Below are positions 36,768 to 44,260 of a stretch of 64,000 nucleotides of DNA, piece by piece. Below the pieces are notes generated by a model that saw only the letters and a program-made list of their open reading frames with translations, did not search any database and was not told where the DNA came from. The position numbers and the translations under genes were made by a program. Each line of letters opens with the position of its first letter. Positions within the stretch are counted from its first letter, which is position 1. This DNA is from Calditrichia bacterium (GTDB taxonomy: Bacteria > Calditrichota > Calditrichia > RBG-13-44-9 > J075), in NCBI GenBank assembly GCA_020635015.1, contig JACKAP010000016.1, forward strand, positions 62,001 through 126,000. The letters run 5' to 3'.

Positions 36768-37575
36768 AAATTTCTCTCCCTAAAAAGTTGCTCACGGTGG
36801 TTTCCTGCATGTCCGGAAACGGAAAGCGGATGCGCTGTTCCCGTCGTTGCGGATCGGTGAAAGCCGGCGTGCGTCGGGGCAGCGACCACTCCCGGCGAAA
36901 ATCATAGACAAAAACACGTTCCCCTGCGGTATCGGGAAAAAACAGCAGGTAGAAAAACACCTGCTCGCGCATCGCCGGGACAAAAGCGTCGCCAATGATC
37001 TCGCGGAAGGAGAGATACTGCCCATGCCCCAGGCTGCCCCCCTGCTCGTCGAGGTAGAGCTTTTCTTCCAGGAAGATCAGCCGCCGGCGGGTGCGGTTGA
37101 GGATCAGAAAATCCACATCGGTGCTGCCGGTGCGGCCGAAGGTCTCTGCCCGTAACAGGCGGCTGAGGGGGGAGACGGCATCGTTCTCGATCACCCGGGC
37201 GCGGCTGGGCTGCAGCGGTCCGGCGGTGCATTTGAGGAACCCCAGCAGGGCGCGGGCGAAGCTGGCGGTATCGGGAAAGTGGTGCGCTTTCTCACGGTTG
37301 CGCACATTGTTGACCCGGATGCCGTCTTGCGCAAAGTGCACGTTCCCGATGCGGATGCCGGGTTGGAAAAACGGCAAAATTCCCCGAAAGCCGGGGTCTT
37401 CATATTCCTCCGGTGAGGCGCATTCCCGCAGCAGCATGTAACGAGAAGCCGGATCGGGATTGATCCGGCGCAGGCAGGTTGCGAAGAAGATATTCGCGAA
37501 GACCGCCACATCCAGACGGGGTTTCAGCACGCTGTTCCGGGTGCCGAAAATCTCGTCTTTCACCGGTTTGGCCAT
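36760..37575 (-). CDS. Small PD-(D/E)xK-like protein, putative nuclease subunit
   Basis: This 271-residue protein matches no family I can name with certainty. Residues 144-172 (E144, then STDVDFLILN and LIFLEEK) give the pattern of a PD-(D/E)xK nuclease core: D153/D155 on one strand, and E170-x-K172 on the next strand after a short turn. The start overlaps the methyltransferase gene by 16 nt and the end overlaps the helicase gene by 8 nt, implying translational coupling. In context it is a good candidate for the DNA-cleaving subunit missing from the helicase. Alternatives are a structural or specificity subunit. Confidence 0.6.
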   Translation of the reverse strand: MAKPVKDEIFGTRNSVLKPRLDVAVFANIFFATCLRRINPDPASRYMLLRECASPEEYEDPGFRGILPFFQPGIRIGNVHFAQDGIRVNNVRNREKAHHFPDTASFARALLGFLKCTAGPLQPSRARVIENDAVSPLSRLLRAETFGRTGSTDVDFLILNRTRRRLIFLEEKLYLDEQGGSLGHGQYLSFREIIGDAFVPAMREQVFFYLLFFPDTAGERVFVYDFRREWSLPRRTPAFTDPQRREQRIRFPFPDMQETTVSNFLGREIFG

Positions 37576-40298
37576 AGGCGCTCCTGAAACTCGGCATCGA
37601 TGCTGCGAAAGTCCGGCAGGGTGCAGTCGCCGTTAACATAGACCACTTCCGGTGCTGCGTCGCGGATCGTTGCTTCGATGAAGCGACGGTCGCGGTCGTA
37701 ATCCAGCCCGGCGGTGGCACGCCACACCGCAACCGTCATCCGGCCTTCCATTGAACCGAATACCAGCACATAATCCCGCTCCCCTTCGTGAAGGGTCTCA
37801 ATCCTGCTGATCGTCAAACCGATTAGCAGGCTGAAGCTTTCCACCAGATCGACCGCATGAAACGCCGCCGCACCCCCGCGGAAATAGCGCAGGCGGTAGG
37901 CAAAAGGATCGGCCAGTGCCGGAAGACGGAGCAAAGCCGGGCTGTGGCGGGTTTCGTAATCAAGCATATAGTTGAGCGTGTAGTCGGGCAACTCGCTCAA
38001 ACCCGGCGGAGGGAGGGTGAATTCGAGGTTCTCCAGAACGTCTTCATACTGCTCCAGGGTGTGGTATTTGAAAAAGCCGCCCCCTTGCCAGCTCACCGCG
38101 CGGGAGATCTCCGAGGCATCGCCGAAGAGCACCTTTTTCATGCGCGGCAGGATTACGCTAAAAAAATGATCTCCCATCTCGATCCCGATCCATTTGCGCC
38201 CGAGTTTTTGCGCGGCAGCCGTCGTGGTGCCGGAGCCGAGGAAGAAATCCATCACCCAGTCGCCCGGCGCGGAGGTCGATTCGATCACCCGCCGGAGCAG
38301 TGCCTCGGCATTCTCGGTGGGGAACTGATGGCGCTGGGCGTAGCCGGGGATGTCCAGCCATTCATTGCCGACGAGCTCCACATCATAAAGCAACTCCGGC
38401 ATGCCGCTGATCTCCTGTCCCCGGCAGTCGGTATAGCCGCCCTCCGGATTGATACGGATCTTGCCCCGTTCGGCAAACTGGTCGATGCGCTCCTGGGAAA
38501 GGGCCCAGCGGCGATTGCGGGGCGGGTAGAAGGTTTGGCCCAACAAGATGCGGGGGCGCTCGTCGGCACGGGGAAAGTGCAGCAGGGGATGCCACTGCGG
38601 CGCGGTGGGACGTTCGACTTCTCCGGGTAGGAACTGCTCGCTGCGGGCGTAAAGAAACAGGCTCTCGGTCTGCACCGTGAACTGACGCGCCACCCGCTGC
38701 TTGGCCAGGGTACGGTTGATAATGATCTCGTTGCGAAAATTCTCCTTGCCGAAGTGCTGGTCGAGCAGCATGCGCACATACATGCTGCCATTATAATCGC
38801 AGCGCACCAGCATGCTGCCGTCCTGTGCCAGCAGGGGGAGAGCGGCGGAAATCCGGTTCTCCAGCAGGGTGTTCCAGGTGGCGTCCTTGTAGCCGACCTT
38901 ATAAAAATAATCCGCCTCCTGCTCTTTATTGAAAGGCGGATCGATGTAGATGGTGCGAATTCGCTCGCGGTATTTTTCCTGCAGCAGGTTGAGCGCATGC
39001 CAGTTCTCGCTGTGCAGCAGCACCCCGTCGAGCAGGTCATCGAGCGCCTGCCGGCGGCCAAGCTGTGCCAGCAGCCGGGCGGTAAAGGCTGCCGGAAAAT
39101 GAGCGCTGTCCAGGGGCAGCTGAGCCCATTTGCGGCGCTGCAGTTCCTTCAGGTTTGCATCTTCGTCGGAACCGTGCGAAGGAAACTTCAGGGTGTCGGC
39201 CCATTCGGCCAGTTGCGCCGCATTGCCGGCGCAGGTATGCAGCACCTCGGCGAAAAAATCCTTCTCGCAATTATCTCGCAGGGTGGCCAGGGAGATGACA
39301 TACCCGGTCTTGAGCACGAAACTCTTTTTCTCCCATAGTTTTTGCTGAAAATTCTCCAATTGGGCGAGCAGTGCGATGATCTGTCCTGCGGTTTCCCGGA
39401 CCACCTGAGCGGCGCTGAGGGCGGCGGCCAGGTGCTCCGGGTGGTGTGGGTCAAGGTCGGCGCTATCGAGCAGCTCATTTTTGAGATAAAATTTCAGTTC
39501 CTCGCTGAGGAAGCCTTGCAGGTCTTTATGAATGAAAAAATCTCGGTTGCGCCGGCGGGTGAATTTGGCCAGATGCGCCTCCAGAGGCGATGGCGATTTT
39601 TGGCTCTCCTGGAAAAGCGGCGCAAGCGCCGGTTGCGCTGCCATCTTTTCGCGGAGGAGCGTCCACATCGCCCGGTTCAGGGTCTGGCGGTTGTGCGGAG
39701 GGTCGGGAGGCGCTATCGCCGCCCCGGCAAGGGGGCCGTAGCTGAAAAAGATCGACACTTCTCCGTTTTCGAATTGATAAATCGGCGGGGCCAGCCAGGT
39801 ATATTTTTTCTCCGGCGATTTCAGGTTACCCGGTTCCAATTGGGCGGCGAGGAGGCGGAAATGCACCGTCAGCGCCCCCAGGGTAAAGCTGTATTTGCTG
39901 AAGAATTCGCTCGATTTGACGTAATACTGACCCTGGTTGATCCAGTAATAGTTGAATTCCTCGCCGTTGTAGGGAATGACATATTTGGCGTTTTTCCCGA
40001 AGCGCCGGAGAGGCACAAAATCGCCTTGCTGGTAGTAGCGGGAGAAAAAGCGGATCAGGTGGTTGTAGATTTCCGCGGTCACGGCATCGGTATCCGCCGC
40101 GGGAAAAATACCTTCCTCCCGGAAGCGGGCCAGATGGGTTTTGATCGAAGTACCCAGGTCGCGGTCGATAAACTGCTGCAGACGGCGCCGGTTATGATTA
40201 ATGATACGATAAATGCCGAAGTCGAGGTCCTGGTGCTCCAGTTGAAAAAGTCCCCGGAGGAGTTCGCACAGGCGCTGTTGCAGGTCGATTTTATTCAT
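37560..40298 (-). CDS. Large N6-adenine DNA methyltransferase (type III Mod-like)
   Basis: This 912-residue beta-class amino-methyltransferase carries motif IV DPPF at 453-456 and the SAM-binding motif I FFLGSGTTT at about 685-693. The motif IV-before-I order is that of type III Mod proteins. The intervening 220 residues hold the presumed target recognition region. An N-terminal extension of about 430 residues opens with LFQLEHQDLDFGIYRI, a feature of the long Mod-like branch. The C-terminal 200 residues (DYTLNYMLDYETRHSP, AVDLVESFSLLIGL) are also typical. No ribosome site is seen upstream; the leader is tandem repeat. It is the first gene of the three-gene operon. Confidence 0.88.
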   Translation of the reverse strand: MNKIDLQQRLCELLRGLFQLEHQDLDFGIYRIINHNRRRLQQFIDRDLGTSIKTHLARFREEGIFPAADTDAVTAEIYNHLIRFFSRYYQQGDFVPLRRFGKNAKYVIPYNGEEFNYYWINQGQYYVKSSEFFSKYSFTLGALTVHFRLLAAQLEPGNLKSPEKKYTWLAPPIYQFENGEVSIFFSYGPLAGAAIAPPDPPHNRQTLNRAMWTLLREKMAAQPALAPLFQESQKSPSPLEAHLAKFTRRRNRDFFIHKDLQGFLSEELKFYLKNELLDSADLDPHHPEHLAAALSAAQVVRETAGQIIALLAQLENFQQKLWEKKSFVLKTGYVISLATLRDNCEKDFFAEVLHTCAGNAAQLAEWADTLKFPSHGSDEDANLKELQRRKWAQLPLDSAHFPAAFTARLLAQLGRRQALDDLLDGVLLHSENWHALNLLQEKYRERIRTIYIDPPFNKEQEADYFYKVGYKDATWNTLLENRISAALPLLAQDGSMLVRCDYNGSMYVRMLLDQHFGKENFRNEIIINRTLAKQRVARQFTVQTESLFLYARSEQFLPGEVERPTAPQWHPLLHFPRADERPRILLGQTFYPPRNRRWALSQERIDQFAERGKIRINPEGGYTDCRGQEISGMPELLYDVELVGNEWLDIPGYAQRHQFPTENAEALLRRVIESTSAPGDWVMDFFLGSGTTTAAAQKLGRKWIGIEMGDHFFSVILPRMKKVLFGDASEISRAVSWQGGGFFKYHTLEQYEDVLENLEFTLPPPGLSELPDYTLNYMLDYETRHSPALLRLPALADPFAYRLRYFRGGAAAFHAVDLVESFSLLIGLTISRIETLHEGERDYVLVFGSMEGRMTVAVWRATAGLDYDRDRRFIEATIRDAAPEVVYVNGDCTLPDFRSIDAEFQERLWPNR

Positions 40299-40300
40299 AA

Positions 40301-40438
40301 CGATGTTTGTTCGCTACGCTCACGATGTTTGCTCGCTGGCGCTCCCGATGTTTGTTCGCTACGCTCACGATGTTTGCTCGCTGGCGCTCGCGATGTTTGT
40401 TCGCTACGCTCACGATGTTTGCCGGCTTTGCCGGCGAT
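40301..40438. repeat. Six 22-23-nt units upstream of the methyltransferase
   Basis: Units begin CGATGTTTG and alternate between TTCGCTACGCTCA and CTCGCTGGCGCTC endings. The last unit carries GCCGGC-TTT-GCCGGC (40421-40435). Each ending can form a small hairpin. Related units lie at 61191-61300. The array occupies the start-proximal leader of the minus-strand methyltransferase operon. Confidence 0.8.
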
Positions 40439-40503
40439 AATTATTCGTATTCACTTGAGATGTCAAGAAACGCTTGCGTTCACGCTTTCTATCATTCAGC
40501 TTC

Positions 40504-40569
40504 CGCTCTTCGCTCTTCGCCCTTCGCTCTTCGCCCTTCGCCCTTCGCCCTTCGCCCTTCGCTCTTCGC
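40504..40569. repeat. CTTCGCC/CTTCGCT 7-nt tandem array, one arm only
   Basis: About nine consecutive 7-nt units occur with C/T variation at the last position. No complementary arm is seen in this gap. It lies between the YqeB-like gene and the methyltransferase operon. Confidence 0.8.
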
Positions 40570-40586
40570 GTCCTCTACATCCAGCA

Positions 40587-41402
40587 TCACTGCTTATAGC
40601 ATAACACCGCTTCCAGCATCGCCCGGGCGATGGCTTTTTCCCGGAACCCCAGGTCGCGGTATGCGTCACTGGCGGGGCCCTGGTAGATCTGGGCTACGCT
40701 GCTGCGCGCCGGCATAAACCGGCCGCTGTGGCAGATGCCCCAGATCTGCCCGTCGTAGGGAGAGCGGATCTCGATGTCGTTGACCTTGCCGAGGGCTTCT
40801 TGATAGCGCACCTCCTCGCCGGGCGACTTCAGCGCTACCCATAGGCCTTCCAGGGGAGTCTGGCAGTAGGCGAAGGGGTCGTTAAAGAAATGCTTGTCGG
40901 CTGCGGGCGAGGGAAGTTCGTTGCCGGGAAGGCAGATCCGCCCGAGATGGTAATTTAACTCGCCGGCGATGCTGAGGTGGCAGTGTTCCCCGGCGCGATG
41001 CCCGGGGTGCAGGCCGATGACCAGCGCCGCCTGATCGATCCGCGAAACCGGATCGCCCGGTTCAGTGTCGATAATGACCTCCGGCTGCAGCGCCTCCCGG
41101 GCGGTCTCGAAATCTATCTGGTAAAGCAAGGGGAGCTTACGGTCCTGCCAGAGAAAGCGGGTGGCCGCGGCGAGCCGCTCGGCTTGCGTTCCGCTCTGCT
41201 CGCTGAGCAGCTCCGGGGGAAGCAGGCTGGCGGTGACATTCTCCACCGTCTTGACGTCCTGGTGGATCGCCTCGGCAAAAGTGACCTGATAGCGCAGCGG
41301 CATATCGCCATTGCGGCTGTAAAGCCACACCCTTTGCCCGCTGTGGAAGCAGGTGATGGCGGCGGCGGTGGCGATCTCGTTAACGCCGATAATGCAAATC
41401 AT
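40587..41402 (-). CDS. YqeB/EF2563-like molybdenum hydroxylase accessory protein
   Basis: This 271-residue protein opens with a short Rossmann-like segment (MICIIGVNEIATAAAITCFHSG). It continues with features of the YqeB/EF2563 family: RYQVTFAEAIHQDVKTVENV, IIDTEPGDPVSRIDQAALVI, GLHPGHRAGEHCHLSI and LGRICLPGNE. The family accompanies selenium-dependent molybdenum hydroxylases, but no such enzyme is in this window. A GGAGG ribosome site overlaps the end of the PIN gene 3 nt upstream, so it is the third gene of an AbrB-PIN operon. The role beside a toxin-antitoxin pair is unexplained. Confidence 0.6.
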   Translation of the reverse strand: MICIIGVNEIATAAAITCFHSGQRVWLYSRNGDMPLRYQVTFAEAIHQDVKTVENVTASLLPPELLSEQSGTQAERLAAATRFLWQDRKLPLLYQIDFETAREALQPEVIIDTEPGDPVSRIDQAALVIGLHPGHRAGEHCHLSIAGELNYHLGRICLPGNELPSPAADKHFFNDPFAYCQTPLEGLWVALKSPGEEVRYQEALGKVNDIEIRSPYDGQIWGICHSGRFMPARSSVAQIYQGPASDAYRDLGFREKAIARAMLEAVLCYKQ

Positions 41403-41405
41403 GGG

Positions 41406-41834
41406 TCAGCCTCCGTTGATTTCCGGAAGCACTTTCAGCTCCAGCTGGTTGTATCCACTTCGTAGCGAGAGGATGGTGTTGATGCGCCGCCGCTTCATCA
41501 GGATGTAGCTGGCAAAATCGTAGAGGCCCAGCGGAAGCTCAGCGTGCTTGCGCATCAGGCGCATCGCTTCTTTTTGATTGCGGCGGCCGATCCAGAGGAT
41601 GGTTAAATGGGTGCCGGTATACGCTTCCTCGATAATCTCATTGAACTTCCAGGCGACAGTAAAACCCAGGTCGCGTTTGATCTCGCTCAGTGCGATGCCG
41701 ATGGCGATGTTGTGGGTAAAGAGTTTGTCGTCATCCTGCAGGGCCCGGCTGAAGGCGTCGGTAACCGCCTGATGGTGAAGAGCATTGGGATCCAATAATT
41801 GCACCCAGGCGCTGTCATCAATAAATATTTTCAT
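41406..41834 (-). CDS. PIN-domain protein (VapC-like toxin, probably degenerate)
   Basis: The 142-residue protein has the PIN layout: FIDDSAW at the N-terminus (D6/D7), E51 in the third helix region, and D106 in LYDFASYILMKRRR. PIN RNases use three or four acidic residues. The usual fourth (Thr-x-Asp-x-x-Phe motif) reads LSLRSGYNQL here, without the Asp. The start overlaps the stop of the upstream AbrB-type gene in ATGA, the usual antitoxin-toxin arrangement. It could be an active VapC-type RNase or one that has lost activity. Confidence 0.75.
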   Translation of the reverse strand: MKIFIDDSAWVQLLDPNALHHQAVTDAFSRALQDDDKLFTHNIAIGIALSEIKRDLGFTVAWKFNEIIEEAYTGTHLTILWIGRRNQKEAMRLMRKHAELPLGLYDFASYILMKRRRINTILSLRSGYNQLELKVLPEINGG

Positions 41835-42049
41835 GTTCCCTCGGGCGACGCGCTCGATTTGGACAGGTCCAGCAAGCGGAATAAGGGGTTCTCCGACAAG
41901 ATCAGATCCAGTCGACTGGACTTAAATCGTTTTACGGAAATTTCCACCCGGTCTCCTTCGTGGATGCGTAATTTTTCGGCAACCTCCCGGGGGATCAGGA
42001 TCTTGTTTCCGGATTCGACCTCACTGACAAATGTGGCGTATTTCATCAT
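41831..42049 (-). CDS. AbrB/MazE/SpoVT-type antitoxin
   Basis: This 72-residue protein has a swapped-hairpin DNA-binding core: FVSEVESGNKILIPREVAE followed by KLRIHEGDRVEISV. The C-terminal 25 residues would wrap the PIN partner. It is the first gene of the operon, overlaps the PIN gene by 4 nt and probably represses its own promoter. Translation could start at either of the first two Met codons. Confidence 0.82.
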   Translation of the reverse strand: MMKYATFVSEVESGNKILIPREVAEKLRIHEGDRVEISVKRFKSSRLDLILSENPLFRLLDLSKSSASPEGT

Positions 42050-42337
42050 GGTGATCCCAGTTTTTGCGAAAAAATAGCAATCTTTTCACCATCTTACAAG
42101 ATATTTCTGTTTCCACTGCATCCGTGATTACGGGGATAAATTATAAAAAAATTTTGTGAATCGGAACAAGCCTTGCTATCTTAAGCGATTCAATAATAAG
42201 GAATGGTCAAAATTACCATGAGATTGCACACAACCTAATGTTCTTGATCTACTTACTGCAAAGTCAAACATGCCGCTCGGCATGCCTGGGAGCAGCGTCG
42301 GATTCTGAACTGAGTTGAAAAAGGGAGCACTTTTTAA
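42050..42337. other. Divergent regulatory gap (AbrB operon / amidotransferase)
   Basis: No gene is seen in this 288-nt gap. It must hold the promoters of both directions. A small palindrome CATGCC-GCTC-GGCATG lies at 42269-42284. GGGAG at 42323-42327 is the ribosome site of the next gene. No tandem array is present, unlike most gaps here. Confidence 0.5.
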
Positions 42338-43198
42338 ATGAAAGAACCTATGGTAAAAGTCGCTATATTAGACTTGTATGATAACGAGCCGAATCAAGGC
42401 ATGCGTTGTATTTTGGATATCGTGCAGAGCTGGGATCGCAAAATCCGCGACATTCCGGTGGTATATCATGTGCACGAGACCCGTCACATGGCCGAGGTGC
42501 CGGGGTTGGATTATGATATTTATATCTCCTCCGGGGGACCGGGCAGTCCTTTTGACGGGGTGGGGAAACGCTGGGAGAAACGATATTTTGAGCTGATCGA
42601 TCAAATTTGGAACCATAACCGCCGGCAAGCGGGGCGACCGAAGCATGTCTTTTTCATCTGTCATTCTTTTCAGATGATGTGCCGCTTTTTTGAACTGGCC
42701 ACTGTGCAGCAGCGCGATCAGCGTTCGTTCGGCATTCTGCCGGTGCGGAAGACCCATGCCGCCAATAGCGACCTGATGATGAAGGCGCTGCCGGAGATCT
42801 TTTATGCCGCTGATTTCCGCCAGTTTGAAGCGGTCGATCCCAACATTGCCCGCTTTGCCGAATTGGATGCGACGATCCTATCCAAGGAAAAGTTCCGGCG
42901 TAATCCGCTTCTGGAACTGGCGCTGATGGCCATCCGGGTATCCGATGAAATGGTCGGTACCCAGTTTCACCCGGAGGCTGACCCGGTCAGCATGCTCTAC
43001 CATTTTCGCCAGCCGGAGCGGAAACAGCAGGTGCTGAGCGAATACGGGGAAGAGCGTTACTATGAGATGATCGAGCATCTGGAAGATCCGGCCAATATTT
43101 TGCTGACCCGGCGAAATATTTTGCCGAATTTCCTGAAAAATGCGATTGAGAAGATCTATCCCGAGGCCGCCCTGGCAGATGTAATGAAAGCGGGGTAA
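42338..43198 (+). CDS. Class I glutamine amidotransferase-like protein
   Basis: This 286-residue protein has a GATase1-type fold. YISSGGPGSPFDG provides the oxyanion strand. Cys108 in VFFICHSFQMM is the nucleophile elbow, and His211 and Glu213 in GTQFHPEADP complete the catalytic triad. It resembles stand-alone GMP synthase-like amidotransferases. Unlike GuaA it has no synthetase domain, and no partner enzyme is adjacent. The last 65 residues form a helical extension (ERYYEMIEHLEDPANILLTR) not found in simple GATases. Substrate unknown. Confidence 0.78.
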   Translation: MKEPMVKVAILDLYDNEPNQGMRCILDIVQSWDRKIRDIPVVYHVHETRHMAEVPGLDYDIYISSGGPGSPFDGVGKRWEKRYFELIDQIWNHNRRQAGRPKHVFFICHSFQMMCRFFELATVQQRDQRSFGILPVRKTHAANSDLMMKALPEIFYAADFRQFEAVDPNIARFAELDATILSKEKFRRNPLLELALMAIRVSDEMVGTQFHPEADPVSMLYHFRQPERKQQVLSEYGEERYYEMIEHLEDPANILLTRRNILPNFLKNAIEKIYPEAALADVMKAG

Positions 43199-43234
43199 GC
43201 AGATCCACTGGTTGCAGTTAATTGTGTAAAGTGT

Positions 43235-43340
43235 TATTGGTTGTTGGCTATTGGTTGTTGGTTGGTATCGTTCGCAATAATCCACCAAAAACCAACAACC
43301 AAGAACCAACAGCCAAGAACCAACAACCAAAAACCAACAG
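43235..43340. repeat. TTGGTTG / AACCAAC 7-nt inverted array
   Basis: The left arm 43235-43265 (TTGGTTG, TTGGCTA) and the right arm 43283-43340 (eight ACCAACA/ACCAAGA-like units) are complementary. The right arm is open in the frame of the next gene and ends 20 nt before its start codon. Confidence 0.8.
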
Positions 43341-43360
43341 CGAAGCTCAAGAGGGAAGCG

Positions 43361-44032
43361 ATGGAAGAACTCCTGGCACCGGAAGAAGTGCGGGTGTTGG
43401 GTGTGCTGATGGAAAAGCAGATGACCACCCCGGAATATTACCCCATGACGGTCAACGCCGTCAAGAACGCCTGCAATCAGAAGACCAACCGCCATCCGGT
43501 TGTGGAATTTGAGGAAGATTTTGTCAGTGATATCATTGACCGGCTGCGCCGTAAGCGGGTGTTGATCGTGGTCAGTGGTCCGGGGATGCGCGCCCGCAAG
43601 TATGAGCATAATTTTAAGGATCTGCTCTTCCTCAACCAGAAAGAGATGGCGCTGCTGTGTATGCTGATGCTCCGGGGGCCGCAAACCGTCGGGGAGTTGC
43701 GTGGCCGTAGCGAGCGGATGGCGAGCTTTGAGGGGCTGGAGGAGGTTGAAGAAGTGTTGGGCGACCTCGCCGCCGCCAACCGTCAGCCGCTGCCGCTGGT
43801 GCGCAAGCTGCCGGTGCTGCCGGGGCAGAAGGAACACCGCTTTGTGCACCTGCTCTCCGGCGAGCCGGACCTCGAACGCCTGGCCATCGAGGCGGAATTC
43901 GATGCCCCGGTCTCATCCCGCTCCTCCTCGGCCGATAAACTGGCCGAACTGGAAGCGCAGGTGGAGACGCTGAGCCGGGAATTAAGCGAACTGCGCGAGG
44001 CGTTTGAGCAGTTTAAGCAGCAATTTGAGTGA
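43361..44032 (+). CDS. yceH: YceH/DUF480-family protein
   Basis: The ATG at 43361 (GAGGGA 5-10 nt upstream) gives 223 residues. The frame is open further upstream, but that part is only tandem repeat. The family signature is VRVLGVLMEKQMTTPEYYPM followed by TVNAVKNACNQKTNR. Two winged-helix domains are expected (about 5-80 and 95-170), then a C-terminal coiled coil (SADKLAELEAQVETLSREL). The function is not established; DNA binding is suggested by the fold. Confidence 0.88.
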   Translation: MEELLAPEEVRVLGVLMEKQMTTPEYYPMTVNAVKNACNQKTNRHPVVEFEEDFVSDIIDRLRRKRVLIVVSGPGMRARKYEHNFKDLLFLNQKEMALLCMLMLRGPQTVGELRGRSERMASFEGLEEVEEVLGDLAAANRQPLPLVRKLPVLPGQKEHRFVHLLSGEPDLERLAIEAEFDAPVSSRSSSADKLAELEAQVETLSRELSELREAFEQFKQQFE

Positions 44033-44048
44033 GGTTCGCAACTACTAG

Positions 44049-44215
44049 GCCACGGATTACACGGATTTACACTGATTAATACATTGATGGATTTAAGTAT
44101 ATAAAAAATTACAGATTCCCCGGTCAGGGCTGCGGAGAGACACGACGTCGTCATTTCGAACCTAGTTTGTGAGAAATCTATAACTGTAAAAACTTAATTC
44201 GTGTTATTCCGTGGT
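44049..44215. repeat. CCACGGATT repeat enclosing dispersed ~54-bp repeat, copy 2
   Basis: The left arm at 44049-44078 and a degenerate right arm (AATTCGTGTTATTCCGTGG, about 44197-44215) bracket the second copy (44147-44199) of the segment seen at 29484-29538. All of this lies in the 228-nt leader of the M48 gene. Confidence 0.65.
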
Positions 44216-44260
44216 TTCGTTTTTTTAATCTTAAAATTCATTAAAACCAGGATTCAAGCC

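Noticed and set aside
40301..40438. Possible CRISPR array (regular repeated units)
   Set aside because: Units follow each other with no unique spacers, there are no cas genes, and the same unit family recurs at 61191 inside an operon.
34488..42049. Integrated plasmid or prophage carrying the defence genes
   Set aside because: No integrase, transposase, attachment-site duplication or phage gene is seen; the block is only bounded by the usual intergenic repeats.
43241..43360. N-terminal extension of YceH by 40 residues
   Set aside because: It is encoded by a tandem array, while a ribosome site and the family's normal N-terminus place the start at 43361.
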